Positions 22,166-33,636 of a DNA stretch of 64,000 bases are shown one piece after another. The notes under the pieces are model-generated. The model saw only the letters and a program-made list of their open reading frames with translations, was not told the origin of the DNA and made no database searches. Position 1 is the first letter of the stretch. Every line of letters begins with the position of its first letter. Location of the stretch: the NCBI RefSeq assembly GCF_947179165.1, contig NC_077238.1:36569793-36633792 (forward strand). Reading direction: 5' to 3'. Source of the stretch: Solanum dulcamara (Eukaryota; Streptophyta; Magnoliopsida; Solanales; Solanaceae). The position numbers and the translations under genes were made by a program.

Positions 22166-25100
22166 TGTCACGACCCAACCCCATAAGCTGCGACTGGGGA
22201 CCGACCTGGACCCCCCTCCCCATATACATATCTATCAGCTATGGTCATATCAAATTATAAACAGGCAATGCATATAAATCAAGTGTAGTCAAACCGGACT
22301 ACAACAACATGATACGTACATAAGAACCCCCATGTGTCATAACATTTCATATATCTGTAGCCTCTTTTATTTGTATCATAACATAAAAAGGTATGCAAGC
22401 CAACAAAGCTGCCATAACATAACAACATGTACAATATATCATATAGACCTAGCTGAACCAAACTGACATATATAACCCACATATACATGTCTGCAGACCT
22501 CTAACAGTATTAGTGACAACATATAGCGAGACAGGGCCCCTGCCGTACCCCTGAATAACAAAACAATACTACCCATCAACGGTCAATGCCAACAACTAGG
22601 CTCTGATACAATGGAACCTCTTCTAGCTGAGATGAGCGGAATCCTAAGCTGACGGACTCCAAAACCTGTATTTGTACCTGCAGGCATGAAACAGAGCCCC
22701 TCGAAGAAAGGGGGTCAGTACGACATATGTACTGAGTACGTAACACGTAACATAATACCACTGGAAGTATATCTGAAATAAATAAGCAGGGGAATAAATT
22801 ATTAAATTAGAAGCCTATACCTGTACTCTATGAATTACAAAAGCATGCATGCTCACATCATACCATATAGCTGGCTTTTTCAGGGGTCCGGTCAATCATA
22901 TATGAAAAACCATCATGGACCTAGTACCATCACCTCCTTATTACAACACATCATCATAAATATATATACGTACCTGACCCTCTAGTGAGAGGCTCGGTGG
23001 ATAATACAGTGAATTGTGCACGATAACATACCCAGCCCAGGACTCGGTGAAAGAAGGGTTACAGTATACACGAGTAGAGTAGTGAGTAACTATATGCAAT
23101 TTAAATCATTATCAGAGACTCAACAAAATAAGAAATTTAAGCTTTTGTTTGAGGACCCGAGTACCGGTGTAGTCCTCTCGAGTGTCCTCTAAATGCCATT
23201 ATGGGCTGTCTCAAAAGTAATCTCGGGGACCCTAGACATGTATTAACATAGGGACAAATCATTTATGCAATCAAAACACTTAGTCTCGTGTAGTCTTTAA
23301 GACTTGGAGCTTGTACATTTGGTACCTCTTTAACATATAGACGTTTCCAGGGAAATAGTTCAACTACTATCAGAGTTCGATATTCAAAAGTAAATAGGAG
23401 ATGTTACGAATGGAGTTACTCCGGAGCTCACATCATATTTAACTTACAACTAAGACATGCTAGAAAAGAAATAAAGTAAACTCTATATAGTCTGTACTTT
23501 CCTTTAGGTGGTCATTATATACATATCTCATACCCGGCCTATCCTGGGGCTCGGTGAACAAATATGGCATCATAATCTCATTTTCATACCAAGTACATAT
23601 CAAGAGAAAGGAAATATAGTTTCCCATACACTACTCTTTAGCACGTAGAAGCCTTAACAAGCAATGCTCAATTCTTGTAGGGATGTCAACACCCAACTGT
23701 TGTTAGGGATTATGGGGCGTACCTGGAGTTCTGGAAATGGAATTATCCCCACATTCCACATACAATTCACTTAAGGCTAAGACTTTCCAAAAGGAAAGAA
23801 AGATAGTTGTACACATTTATACCAAAACATGCCAAGAGAAAGCTTTACATACCTCGTACGAGTTACACTTTGTCATGTTCGCCTCATTGTCCTTTGAACC
23901 TGTTAAACATGGAAGTAATATGAATATCAACCACTATGGACTTTCCAGCACCTTCAGTTGCACCTTAGTTTTCATGGATTCTATTTCCTTGTTTGTTTTC
24001 TCGACTAGTCCTTTAATTAGTTAAGGCGTTAACGAAAATTGGGCAGCACCTCCCCTATAACTTGCTCTATCCAAATTTTCAATCACACCCCTAATAACTA
24101 CAAACAACCAACAACAACAACCTGCAACATATATACAAGCAATTTACACCAACATTACATAATACAAACCCCAAACAACTCAATTAAAACTATCAAAACA
24201 TGAATTCTGGACAGCTTACTGTCTTGCATTGTCGCTTCATTTCGAAGGGGTAATTGAGGGAAACAGGATTTATGTCTTCCATGAAAGCCGTACACAAGAA
24301 GTTATACCAATATTACTAACAACAGTCCCTTCCAAAAATGGGTTTATTAACTAGTTCTTAACATTTTCTCTCTTTGTTCTCTCAACGTCCTCTCAAGTTC
24401 CAAGCTGAAGAATTAATTCCGTAGACATCGTAAGATACATATAGACATAACCACGTGGTTGAGAAAGACCGTAGATAATTAATTCACGGAGGAAAATTGG
24501 AGAACTTACCTTGAATCTTTCAAAACGTGGCTGCCTTTCTCTTCTTCCTTTTTAACATTTTTCTCTCTATATTCTTTGCTGATTTTTGGTTAACAAATGT
24601 TGTACTTAGTCATCAACATATATATATATACCTTTTTAGAATGTGCCATGTGGCAGCCTCCTAGGATGCCACCTAGGCTCATTCGGCCTATCACACGCCA
24701 CGATGTGGCAGTGGGGTCCACCGTCTAAGCAGGTAGGTGAGTCACCTGCTTGCTTGTCACCTTCTTTCTTGTCACCTTCCTGCTTTTCACCTTCTTTCTT
24801 GTTACCTACTTGCTTCACTTTCGTAAGTTTGAAAACTAGTTTTGTTTTTTGCTCCCTTTCGTAGGTTCATCATCTCGTCTCATTTCAAGATCCTATGTAA
24901 TCCATGCTTCGCAAGCTTTCTATATCCTTAAGTAGCGTAGGTATGTAAAACTTCTAAGTTAGTAACTTACGTAGGTAAATCGAGTCCTACGACTCATTTC
25001 TTGGCTTCCAACTCTTTTCGAATTATCCTGACTCTATTTCCAACCTTCTCTACTATGGGGTATCACATCCTCCCCTCCTTAGAGTCATTTGATAGTGTCT

Positions 25101-25176
25101 GGATAGTAGGGATCTCATAGACACTTTCCAGAAGTCTAGGAACATGTCTCAAGGTTGAAAAGTGTGGGATGTAACA
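22166..25176 (-). repeat. E2 5' LTR
   Basis: This is the partner of 14653-17854, with the same edges. Relative to it this copy has lost ~207 bp at 24287/24288, where both deletion borders carry AAAG, and has two extra 15-bp repeat units. It adjoins the primer binding site on the left and the target duplication on the right. Confidence 0.9.
24741..24815. repeat. 15-bp tandem repeat, five copies
   Basis: Five 15-mers of the form gtcaccttctttctt follow one another exactly. On the minus strand they read as a K-E-G-D style peptide (KKEGEKQEGDKKEGD), which is a by-product of the repeat and not evidence of a protein. Confidence 0.88.
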
Positions 25177-25181
25177 GAAGT
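25177..25181. repeat. E2 target-site duplication GAAGT, right copy
   Basis: This is an exact repeat of 14648-14652. Confidence 0.85.
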
Positions 25182-26256
25182 CATAGAGCCCATTTGGATT
25201 GGCTTAAAAGTTAGTTTTTAAAGAATTCTTGCATACATGAGAGTAATAGAATTGCATACAATACACGTTCTTAAAGCAACCCACCACATATGTCTTAAAA
25301 CTCTTTTCAAGCCTTCATATAGGCACTTTAATAACATTATAACTTCATAAAATCAAGAGTAAATATCCATCTATATATGTAAATAAACTTCAAAAATATC
25401 ATAATCTATGCACTTAAACTCATCAAGTAAAAGCCCATAAGATTTCATCATTTTCAAATGAAATACTAGGTTGAGAAATCATTTAGGGATCCATAGATGG
25501 AAGAACCCATGGATCAAAACCCACATACCTTTAGTGAAACCAAATCCCTACAAATAATTGAGGAAGAAAGAAGGCTTGAATGCCTTCAATTTGAAAACCC
25601 TAGTCTTGGCTTGAAGCTCTTAGAAGAACTTGAGAGGGGAGGATTTGTGTTGGAGAAGTAAAAGTGAAAGATATGAGGGATTTGAAGGGTCTAGGTTCTT
25701 TATATAGGTGAATTTTCCCCCTCAAAATGACACCACTTAAGGTTAAAACATAGGAAAAGATCAAAATGTCCATTTAAAGATCTGGTTGAAAGAGACTTCA
25801 TGAGAACCCTTCATGGTCCGTGGTGGGGTCCCGTGATAAGGGACTTAGATAAATTCAGAAAAGGGACTTACAGGGTTGTCTCTGGAGTTTCTTCACGGAC
25901 ACATTGACAGTCTATGAAATACATCACAGTCCGTGTAGGATGACCATGGTGCAGGTCCTGTAGAAGGCCTGTAGAAGTGGCCACTAGGGAAAATTCCTGA
26001 GGACCTTGGGGAGGTCTCAACACAGAGGGTTCCACGGCCCGTGCTGCTCACTACAGTCCGTGGTCCTCTATCGTGGTTCATCCTCTGCATGTTGAGCCTC
26101 TGAATCTCTACTACGGTTGCACACCACAGTCCGTGGTGCCTACCACGGTCCGTGAACGCTTGTGTGGTCAGCTTCTGGTGCCAGTTTTTTGCTACTTTCT
26201 GAGAATTCATCATTTATTCTTTGGTTTAGGACCTTTCACATTTTTGGGGTATTACA
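25182..26256 (-). repeat. E3 3' LTR, truncated
   Basis: This non-coding stretch aligns with 32395-33517 ('aaagaattcttgca', 'gcaacccaccacatatgt', 'ggtttaggacctttca'). It ends in TTTGGGGTATTACA at 26256, the complement of the LTR start. The first ~60 bases after E2 do not match the partner, and the left half of the LTR is missing. The 25800-26180 part carries many near-palindromes on ccacggNccgtgg. Confidence 0.8.
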
Positions 26257-26275
26257 TTATCTCCCCTTTGGGAAT
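26257..26275 (-). other. E3 polypurine tract
   Basis: On the minus strand TTCCCAAAGGGGAGATAA directly precedes the 3' LTR start. 26276-26490 is 3' non-coding sequence. Confidence 0.75.
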
Positions 26276-26489
26276 ATTTGTGCTCAAATGAGAATCATTC
26301 ACATATAAAAGGACATTGCATGAGGACTAGCAACTCAACATATATACAATGACACATGAAATACATCAACCATAATATCTTTAAACTTAAACGTAAAGCA
26401 TAACTTTAAAATTCAACTTCATGAACATGCATGCATATGAATACTTAGGAAAAACTGGAAGATAAGATTCTTAAACATTTTAACATGAA

Positions 26490-27785
26490 TGACTTATTAC
26501 CTTAGGCTTGAGTAAGATTTCATCATATCCGCTTCAACTTCCCATGTAGCACTTTCGACCTGTTGATTCCTGCAAAGGACTTTAGCAGAGGAAACTTCTT
26601 TGTTCCTTAACCTTTTGACTTGCCGGTCCAAAATTTCAAACGGGACTTCTTCATAGGTCAAATTCTCCTCAATATTCACTACCTCCAAAGGCACAATGGA
26701 GTTCGGGTATCCCACACATTTTTGCAACATTGACATATGGAACACCGGTGAATCATGGTCATTTTCGAAGGTAATTCCAACTCATACGCAACTTTGCCAA
26801 CCCGGTTTAGGATTCTATAAGGCCTTATATACCTAGGTCTCAATTTTCCTTTATTACCAAACCGAACCATAACCTTCATGGATGAAACATTCAAATACAC
26901 CCAATCACCTATGTTAATTAAATTCGAGATCCCTTCTTCTAGTGTCGGAAAACGACTTTTGATGACTATGAGCCATCTTCAACCTTTCTCTAATAATCTT
27001 CACCTTCTCCAAATCATAAAGTACCAAATTGGGACCTAACAAGGTCATCTCACCTACTTCAAATCAACCAATCGGAGACATACATCGCCTTTTGTACAAG
27101 CCTCAAATGGCGCCATCTCAATACTCGAATTGTAACTATTATTGTAAGCCAATTCAATGAGTGGTAGGTAATTATCCCAACTCCCTTTGAACTCCAACAC
27201 ACAAGCCCTTAACATATCCTCTATGGTTTGAATTGTCCTTTCGGCTTGCCTATCGGTTTAAGGATGGAATGCAGTGCTTAACTTTACTTTAGTACCGAGG
27301 CCCTTTTGAAATGATCTCCAAAAGTGAGAAGTGAATTAAGTACCATGATTTGAAATGATTTACAATGGCACACCATGTAATCTTACCAACTCCCGAATAT
27401 ACAACTCTGCATAATGTTCAGCCCTATAGGAAGTCTTAACTAGTAGGGAGTGAGTCGACTTAGTCATTCTATTAACAATCACGCAAATAGAATCATATCA
27501 CTTCTGAGTGAGGCAAACCCAATACAAAATCCATATTCACATCTTCCTATTTCCAAGTAGGGATTTCAATATCTTGGTCTAGACCACCCTACCTTTCATG
27601 TTCGGCCTTCACTTGTTGACAATTCTGATATTTAGACACAAACCTTGCTATGTCCTTCTTCATTCCACCCCACCAATACAACTCTTTCAAGTATCGATAC
27701 ATTTTTGTTGAACCGGGGTGAATAGAATATGTAGAATTATATGCCTTCATTAAAATCAACCTTCTTAGGCCATCCACATCCAAAA
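26490..27785 (-). pseudogene. E3 integrase with chromodomain, broken
   Basis: This is the minus-strand end of E3 pol. From upstream: the zinc-binding region at 27589-27783 (YSIHPGSTKMYRYLKELYWW, then CQNCQQVKAEH with one cysteine spacing change), degraded catalytic core (27100-27560), C-terminal module at 26679-26900 (KGKLRPRYIRPYRILNRVGK, then VAYELELPS) and chromodomain at 26497-26745 (YEEVPFEILDRQVKRLRNKE, VSSAKVLCRNQQVESATWE). At least three frameshifts or stops separate these blocks. By family knowledge this protein would join element cDNA to chromosomal DNA, with the chromodomain steering the site. Confidence 0.87.
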
Positions 27786-28149
27786 CACATAATCGACCTT
27801 TGTAATATAACCCTATCTCCTCATGAAAAGACCTCTACCTTATTTTCCTTCACCAACTTTTCTAACTCAACAAGTGTCGGGTTAAGGTCTTGTTTCAACA
27901 TGACATCCAATACCAAAGAGGATTCAAACCCATTTTGGACAACCATACAACCATCATCAGTACTGCACAACTTCACCCCTAATCTAGCCAACTAGTGAAA
28001 TCTTTCACCAACTATTTTTTTCCTTCATCAACATGGGCCACACTCTCCACAGACACTCTACTAAGTACATCCGCAACCATAATTGCTTTACCCAGATTAT
28101 AATGCACACTCATGTCATAGTCGCTAAGGATCTTTAGCTATATTCTTTG

Positions 28150-28660
28150 TTTTAGATTGAGGTCCTTATAGGTAAACACATATTAAAGGCTTTTATGATC
28201 ATTATACACATCTACATGTACCTCGTAGAGGTAGCTCTGCCAAATTTTCAAAGAAAAAACCACGGCTGCAAACTCAAGATCATGGGTAGGATAGTTACGC
28301 TCATGCACTTTCAATTGCCTAGAAGCATAGTCTATGACCTTATTGTTTTTCATTAAGACACAACCCAAACCAATCTTCGAATCATCACAACAAACCACAA
28401 ACCCTTCTAATCCTTCCGGTAGAGTCAAAATAGAAGCGGAGGTAAGTCGATCTTTTAAAGTTTGGAAATTCCTTTCACACTCATCCGTCCATATGAATTT
28501 CACCTTCTTTTGAGTTAACTTTTTTATAGGAGATGAGATGGAAGAAAACCCTTCAACAATTCTTCTATAATAATCGGTTAGACCCAAGAAGCTCCTAATA
28601 TCCGAAAGAGACAATAGTCGAGGACAATTCTTGACTGCTAAAATTTTTTTAGGATCCACC
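28150..28660 (-). pseudogene. E3 RNase H domain, long open piece
   Basis: The 158-codon frame (28183-28659) is the best-kept coding piece of E3. It starts in the RT-RNase H connection ([20 protein letters not shown], then [20 protein letters not shown]) and continues through RNase H landmarks ([20 protein letters not shown], then [18 protein letters not shown] and [16 protein letters not shown]). The first RNase H carboxylate (usually CDAS) is CDDS here. Family role: removal of RNA from the RNA-DNA hybrid during reverse transcription. Confidence 0.9.
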
Positions 28661-29225
28661 TTGGCCCCTCACCGAACACTATGCGAACGATAAAGTCCAC
28701 TTCCTTCAACCAAAACTCACACTTGCTAATTTTTTCAAACAATTTCCTATCCTTCAACCTTAGGAGCACAACCCTCAAATGATCCTTATGTTCTCCCTCA
28801 CTCCTAGAGTAGATCAGAACGTCATCAATGACACCATATCAAAGGTATCAAGGTAGGGTTTTAACACCTGATTCATTAGGTCTATGAACACCGTTGGCGC
28901 ATTCGGCAACATTAAACTCGTTACCATAAACTCGAAGTGACCAACACCATGCCGTCTGGAGAATGTCACACTCCCTCACCTTTAGCTGGTGATAGCCGAA
29001 CCAAAGGTCTATCTTGAAAAAGTGACTTGCGCCTTGTAGTTGATTAAAAAAGTCATCTATCCTAGGAAGTGGATACTTATTCTTAATAGTCACCTTATTC
29101 AATTATCGGTAGTCTATGGATATTTGAAGCAACCCATCCTTCTTTATTACACATAGGACAGGGCACCCCACGATGAAATACTTGGCCTTATTAACCCTTT
29201 TTCTAACAAATCCTTTAATTATTCC
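28661..29225 (-). pseudogene. E3 reverse transcriptase, broken
   Basis: The frame at 28848-29102 gives [20 protein letters not shown], then [20 protein letters not shown] and [11 protein letters not shown], which are fingers and palm blocks of gypsy RT. The usual first-aspartate block KIDLRSGYHQL keeps its D. The second motif is out of frame near 28815-28835 as VIDDVLIYS (usual FIDDILIYS), so both aspartates persist in DNA but a frameshift lies between the two blocks. The stop-rich 29110-29225 part corresponds to the RT N-terminus. Confidence 0.85.
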
Positions 29226-30000
29226 TTAACCTCCTTCAATTCTGCTAGGCCATTCAGTAAGGAGGAATAGAGATAGGTTGGGTATGAGAGAGGAGATGAT
29301 ACCAAAATCAACTTCTCTTTCGGGAGGGATATCGAGAAGGTCATCGGGAAACTCATTGAATAAGGGGACTGAGTCAAGAGAAGGAATTTTGGAGTTGACA
29401 TCTCTAACCCTTACAATATGGTAAATACAACTCTTAGCAATCAATTTTTGAGCTTTGAGAAAAGAAATGACTCTACCCTTTACCACCAAATTATGACCTT
29501 CCTATTCAAGAACTGACCCATTTAGGAATGTAAACTTGACTCGACGAGTCCTACAATCTATGACAGTATAAGATATATGTAACCAATCCATCCCAAGGAT
29601 GCCATCGAAATCTACCATGTCAAGCTCTATAAGATTACAAGGAATGACTTTATACAAGATGGATAAGGGACGACCCCTATAGACCTTTCTAACCACAATT
29701 GACTCACCCATGGGGATAGATACCAAATAAGGCTTTACTAATATTTTGGGAAATAAATCAAACCTATTAGCTAAAAATGGAGTAAAAAATGACAAGTTTG
29801 CCCTTAGGTCCCATAATGCATATACATCAAAAGTAAAGATCCTTAACATACATACCGGTAACAACATTAGGTGCTTCCTCAACCTCTTGCCTCTCGTGCA
29901 AGGTATAGAAATGGTTGGTGCATTGGCTACCTCTTTGAGCTTGTTGGCCATGAACAACTTGGCCTTTAGGCCTATTACCACCACTAACCCTACAATTCTT
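29226..30000 (-). pseudogene. E3 protease, catalytic motif damaged
   Basis: The minus-strand frame at 29502-30038 shows DVYALWDLRANLSFFTPFLA and NRFDLFPKILVKPYLV, then FDGILGMDWLHISYTVIDC. This is the gypsy aspartic protease with flap region. The active-site motif D-x-G-A, as kept in E1 and E6, reads D-L-R-A, so the glycine next to the catalytic aspartate is lost. The 29226-29489 frame carries the linker (FPDDLLDIPPEREVDFGI). Confidence 0.85.
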
Positions 30001-31010
30001 AGCATGGTGACCCGGTTTGCCGCATTTGAAGCATGCATTTAAGCCCACCAAACACTCTCCTTTATGGGTCCTCCCATACTTCTAACATAGGGAGAATCTT
30101 AGGCGCCAACATTCTCTCTTGGGAGAATTTGGTTGGGACCTTTTCCCTTGTTGAACTTGGGAGGAGGAGTATTGGTAGAACCTTGTTCCTTAAACTGTTT
30201 CCCACCTTGACTCTTGCCAATGCTATTATAACCAGACCTTTGAGGGTTGGATCCTGCACCATCTACTCTAGCTTTCTTGAACCATCTATACCTCTCCCTC
30301 AACTTCTCATCCTTGATTTGTTCAGCATAAGTCATCAACGGGGAGATGTCCATCTTCTTCACCAACATGGCAATTTTTCACTCCTTGGAAACCAAGCTTG
30401 AAATGCTGGATATAAACTTACTCATTCTTGCCCGGGGTTGAAGTCCATACAAGGAGCATACTTGGACATTTTTGTGAACTTGAGGGTATACTCCCTCACA
30501 CTCATACTCCCTTGAAGGAGGTTGATAAACTTTTGGATTTTGGCCTCTCTAAGCTCCAACGGGAAGAAACAGACTAGGAAGGAACCTTCGAAATCTTTCC
30601 TATTATATTGGTCCTATTTCATCATTCCTCTCAACAATCTATTGCTCATACCATACTCGAACCAAGCATTTTAGTTGGTAAGTCACTAGTTTGACCTTTT
30701 TATTCCGTGGCACACCCATGATAGACACAATTTGATACACCTCATTGATAAACTCTATAGGGTCCTCATCTAGCTTAGAACCATCGAATTCGAGTGGATT
30801 CCTCCTTTGAAAATCTTGAATTTGAGAGGCCGGATTTTGCACTTGAGAAGGAGGGACACCTTGATGCCCTTAGTGGGCTACAACTAGGCCAATAATGCGA
30901 TGATGTTGTGGAACTCGGCATGAGTTACCCCTTCCTCATGATGTGGGATATTCGAAACTAAAAGAGCTTGATCCTCATCATCTACCATTTCTCTTGGAGA
31001 TGCTTTTCCA
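30001..31010 (-). pseudogene. E3 gag with intact CCHC zinc knuckle
   Basis: The frame at 29827-30051 contains CFKCGKPGHHAKNC, a full CCHC zinc knuckle (CxxCxxxGHxxxxC). Upstream, 30099-30368 gives SPLMTYAEQIKDEKLRERYR (the usual E-E-K-L-R-E region), and 30639-30842 gives RRNPLEFDGSKLDEDPIEFI, then NEVYQIVSIMGVPRNKKVKL. Frames are separated by stops, so no full gag can be made. The start codon is uncertain (near 31010). 31011-31210 is leader with nothing further. Confidence 0.86.
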
Positions 31011-31210
31011 TGAGGAATTATCTAAAGAACATAAAATTAGTTTTTAGTTAGAGAAAAACTTAGGATACTCTAAGGCACGACATGAATTAAAAGAAGTGAA
31101 GACCTTTCTAAATGTCTCTTAGTCTCCTATTCATAGTTGTGGAGAGCTTCACCACAATGAACAAGACCATATTTGACGCAGAAGTTGGACTTTAAGGACC
31201 ATTTCTAAAC

Positions 31211-31231
31211 CTCATGCTGTGATATCAATTT
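31211..31231 (-). other. E3 primer binding site, mutated
   Basis: GCTGTGATATCA next to the LTR edge matches the initiator-Met site complement GCTCTGATACCA at 10 of 12 bases. Confidence 0.7.
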
Positions 31232-33517
31232 CGTCATAATCAAAGCCTTAGTCCTAGAAGTGACACAGCGAATGAGACACCCGTAGGTACCTCACCCAAG
31301 CCTCTTAGCATTGATTAAGCATTTCATTGGTAATGACAAACAAATCAAGAGGAAACATAAGGGATATAGGAACTAAGGGGCTTCACAATAATAAGAGTCA
31401 AAGACAACATAACCTCATTTACTATGTCTAACAATAAATTCTACTTTAAGACTTGGCGAGGGCTAAGATATATCCCTAGCTCACCCTCAAGATTAAGTTA
31501 AAAAAAACCAAACTTGATATAAATGTCTAAATATAACATAGCTAGATAAGATTGGAGTGTCGTTCCCAGAATATGGGGACTCACCAAAGTGGTAGACTTT
31601 AACACTCAACTTAGCCATAGGGAGGAGAGTGTGGAGCAACGCCGGTCCCTACATGGTAATATCATGCAAGAAAAAGTATACGTTAGTACTTTAAATGTAC
31701 TAAGTATGTGAGTATTCTATGAAATGAAGAACATAATAGAGAGACATGCATAGGCAATATGCATAAGTGAATGTATGCATGAGAAATCATCGTGTGAATC
31801 TTTAAATCATTCATTTTGTGGGGAAGCGACCATAATTGACATTTAACACGATGCGAGCTACTACATGAAATCCATCATAACCCCCTACATTGGCACAGAG
31901 AGACTATTACCCGGGTAGAACACCATCAACATTAAACATTCTTTAACTTTAACTTTAATGGCTAATCGTGGATCTGCTAGCCTAAAATAGCCGACAAGGG
32001 CCCCTATGGTGGCACAGAGTTAATGCAATATGAGACTTTACTTAATGACCCCTTCGTTCGAGTCCCCATCTACATGCTACATTCGGTGCTAGGTCAAGTC
32101 CCACAGAATAACATTTAAACATTAATATAACATAAACATTATATAAGTTTAAAATTAAAACATCAATCCGTGGAATAGTTTATTAAAACCTTTCATTTGA
32201 TTCAATGTGAGAATTTTCCTTTCACATTGAAACCTTACTTTGGCTAAGAAGCCCTTCATCATTCAATCATTTCATAAAGACTCCCTTCCATAAGAATTTA
32301 CTTCATAACATTTATTTGGAGTCAATCTTCATTTCAACTATACTTTATTATAAGAAACAAGGTGGGTTTATTTCTTAAAAATCTTTCAATACCTTTAAAG
32401 AATTCTTGCATGCATGAGAGTAATGGAAATGAAAAAAATACACATTCTTAAAGCAACCCACCACATATGTATTAAAACTTTTTTCAAGACTTCATATAGG
32501 CACTTTAAAAATATCATAACTTTATGAAATCAAGAGTCAATATCCATCAATATATGTCAAGAAAATTAAAATATATCATAATCTATGCATTTAAAGTCAT
32601 CATATAAAATCCCATAAGATTTCATTATTTTCAATGGAAATACTAGGTTGAAAAAACATTTGGGGCTCCATCAGTGAAAGGACCCGTAGATGAAAAACCA
32701 CATACGTTTAGTGAAACCAAATCCCTATGAATAATTGAAAAAGAAAGGAGACTTGAATGCCTTGAATTTGAAAACCCTAGTCTTGGCTTGAAACCCTTGG
32801 AAGAACTTGAGAGGGAAGGATTTGAGTTGGAGAAGTTAGAGTGAAAGAAATGAGGGCTATGAAGGGTCTAGGGTCTTTAAAATGGTTAATATTTTCCCTC
32901 AAAATGAAACCACTTTAGGTTAAAATACAGAAAAAGACCAAAATATCCCTTCAAAGACCTGGCCAGAAAAGACTTCACGGGGACCCTTCACGGCTTGTGG
33001 TTCTCACCATAGTGAGTGATGGGGTCCCATGATAAGGGACTTAGAGAAATTTAGAAAAGGGACTTGCAGGGTAGTCTCTGAGGTTTCTTCAGGGATACCT
33101 TGACGGTCAGTGAAACATATCAAGGCCCGTGTAGGGTAACCATGGTACAGGTCTAGTAGGAGGCTTGTAGAAGTTGCCACCACAGACCACTACACCATCC
33201 GTGAAAGTCTTTGCAGCCTGTTGTGGTCATCCATGGACCCTTCTTCGGGAAAATTTCTGAGGACCTTGGAGAGGTATAACCACGGAGGGTTTCACCACCG
33301 TTGGTACTCACCATAGTTCGTGTTCCTTCATTCATGGTTCATCCTCTACAGACTGAGCCTCTGAATCTTTACCACGATTGCATACAACGGTTTATGGTTC
33401 CTACCCTGGTCTGTGAAGGCTTCCATAGTCAGCTTCTTATGCAGGTTTTTTGCTACTTTCTGAGAATTTGTCATTGGTTCCTTGGTTTAGGACCTTTCAT
33501 ATTTTTGGGGTCTTACA
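31232..33517 (-). repeat. E3 5' LTR
   Basis: This is a 2.29-kb LTR from CGTCATAATCAAAGCC (a mutated TGTCACGACC edge) to TTTTGGGGTCTTACA at 33517. It is the partner of 25182-26256. It contains the 'ctagcctaaaa' and 'tacattcggtgctaggtcaagtccca' words common to the gypsy LTRs here, and near 32975-33430 the same ccacgg/ccgtgg near-palindromes. The open frames at 33153-33335 and 33301-33597 are chance frames in this LTR. Confidence 0.83.
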
Positions 33518-33636
33518 AGTTCATTTGGATAGCCATTGTAGTTACCCAAGTTAATCCTAGTAGGAACCTTTATTCCCCAACTACATTGTCCTCGTAGTTT
33601 AAAGATGGAAATATGATTAAGCTAGTGGATTCACAT
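33518..33636 (+). repeat. E6 5' LTR, left piece
   Basis: 'gatagccattgtagttaccca' to 'agctagtggattcacat' aligns with 62080-62195 of E6's 3' LTR ('gatagccattgtagctaccc', 'agctagtggatccatat'). The rest of the 5' LTR continues at 55937, on the far side of E4. The ~1.2 kb expected to the left is missing, with E3 abutting directly. Confidence 0.8.
33632..33636. repeat. E4 target-site duplication CACAT, left copy
   Basis: CACAT before the LTR edge at 33637 is repeated exactly at 55932-55936, 22 kb away. Confidence 0.88.

Larger units (their letters stand above)
14653..25176 (-). mobile_element. E2: structurally complete long-LTR gypsy retrotransposon (Tekay/Del-like), decayed inside
   Basis: This is a 10.5-kb element on the minus strand. 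Two direct repeats (14653-17854, 3202 bp; 22166-25176, 3011 bp) have edges TGTCA(T/C)GACCCAACCC and GGGATGTAACA and are bounded by a perfect 5-bp duplication, GAAGT. A perfect initiator-Met primer site adjoins the right LTR (22150-22161) and a polypurine tract adjoins the left one. The 4.3-kb interior keeps only faint pol: chromodomain, integrase C-terminus and integrase core are readable in pieces from 18010 to 18800. The assignment to Tekay/Del chromoviruses rests on the PPT-LTR junction wording and the chromodomain. It lies between LTR slices of two other families. Confidence 0.9.

Noticed and set aside
24636..24864. Lys/Glu/Gly/Asp-rich repeat protein on one strand and its Ser/Cys-rich shadow on the other
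   Set aside because: Both come from the 15-bp tandem repeat in the E2 LTR; the other LTR has a different copy number and no matching frame.
14653..25176. E2 as a LARD (purely non-coding long-LTR element)
   Set aside because: Integrase and chromodomain remnants are readable at 18010-18800, so it descends from a coding gypsy element, though its other part is unexplained.
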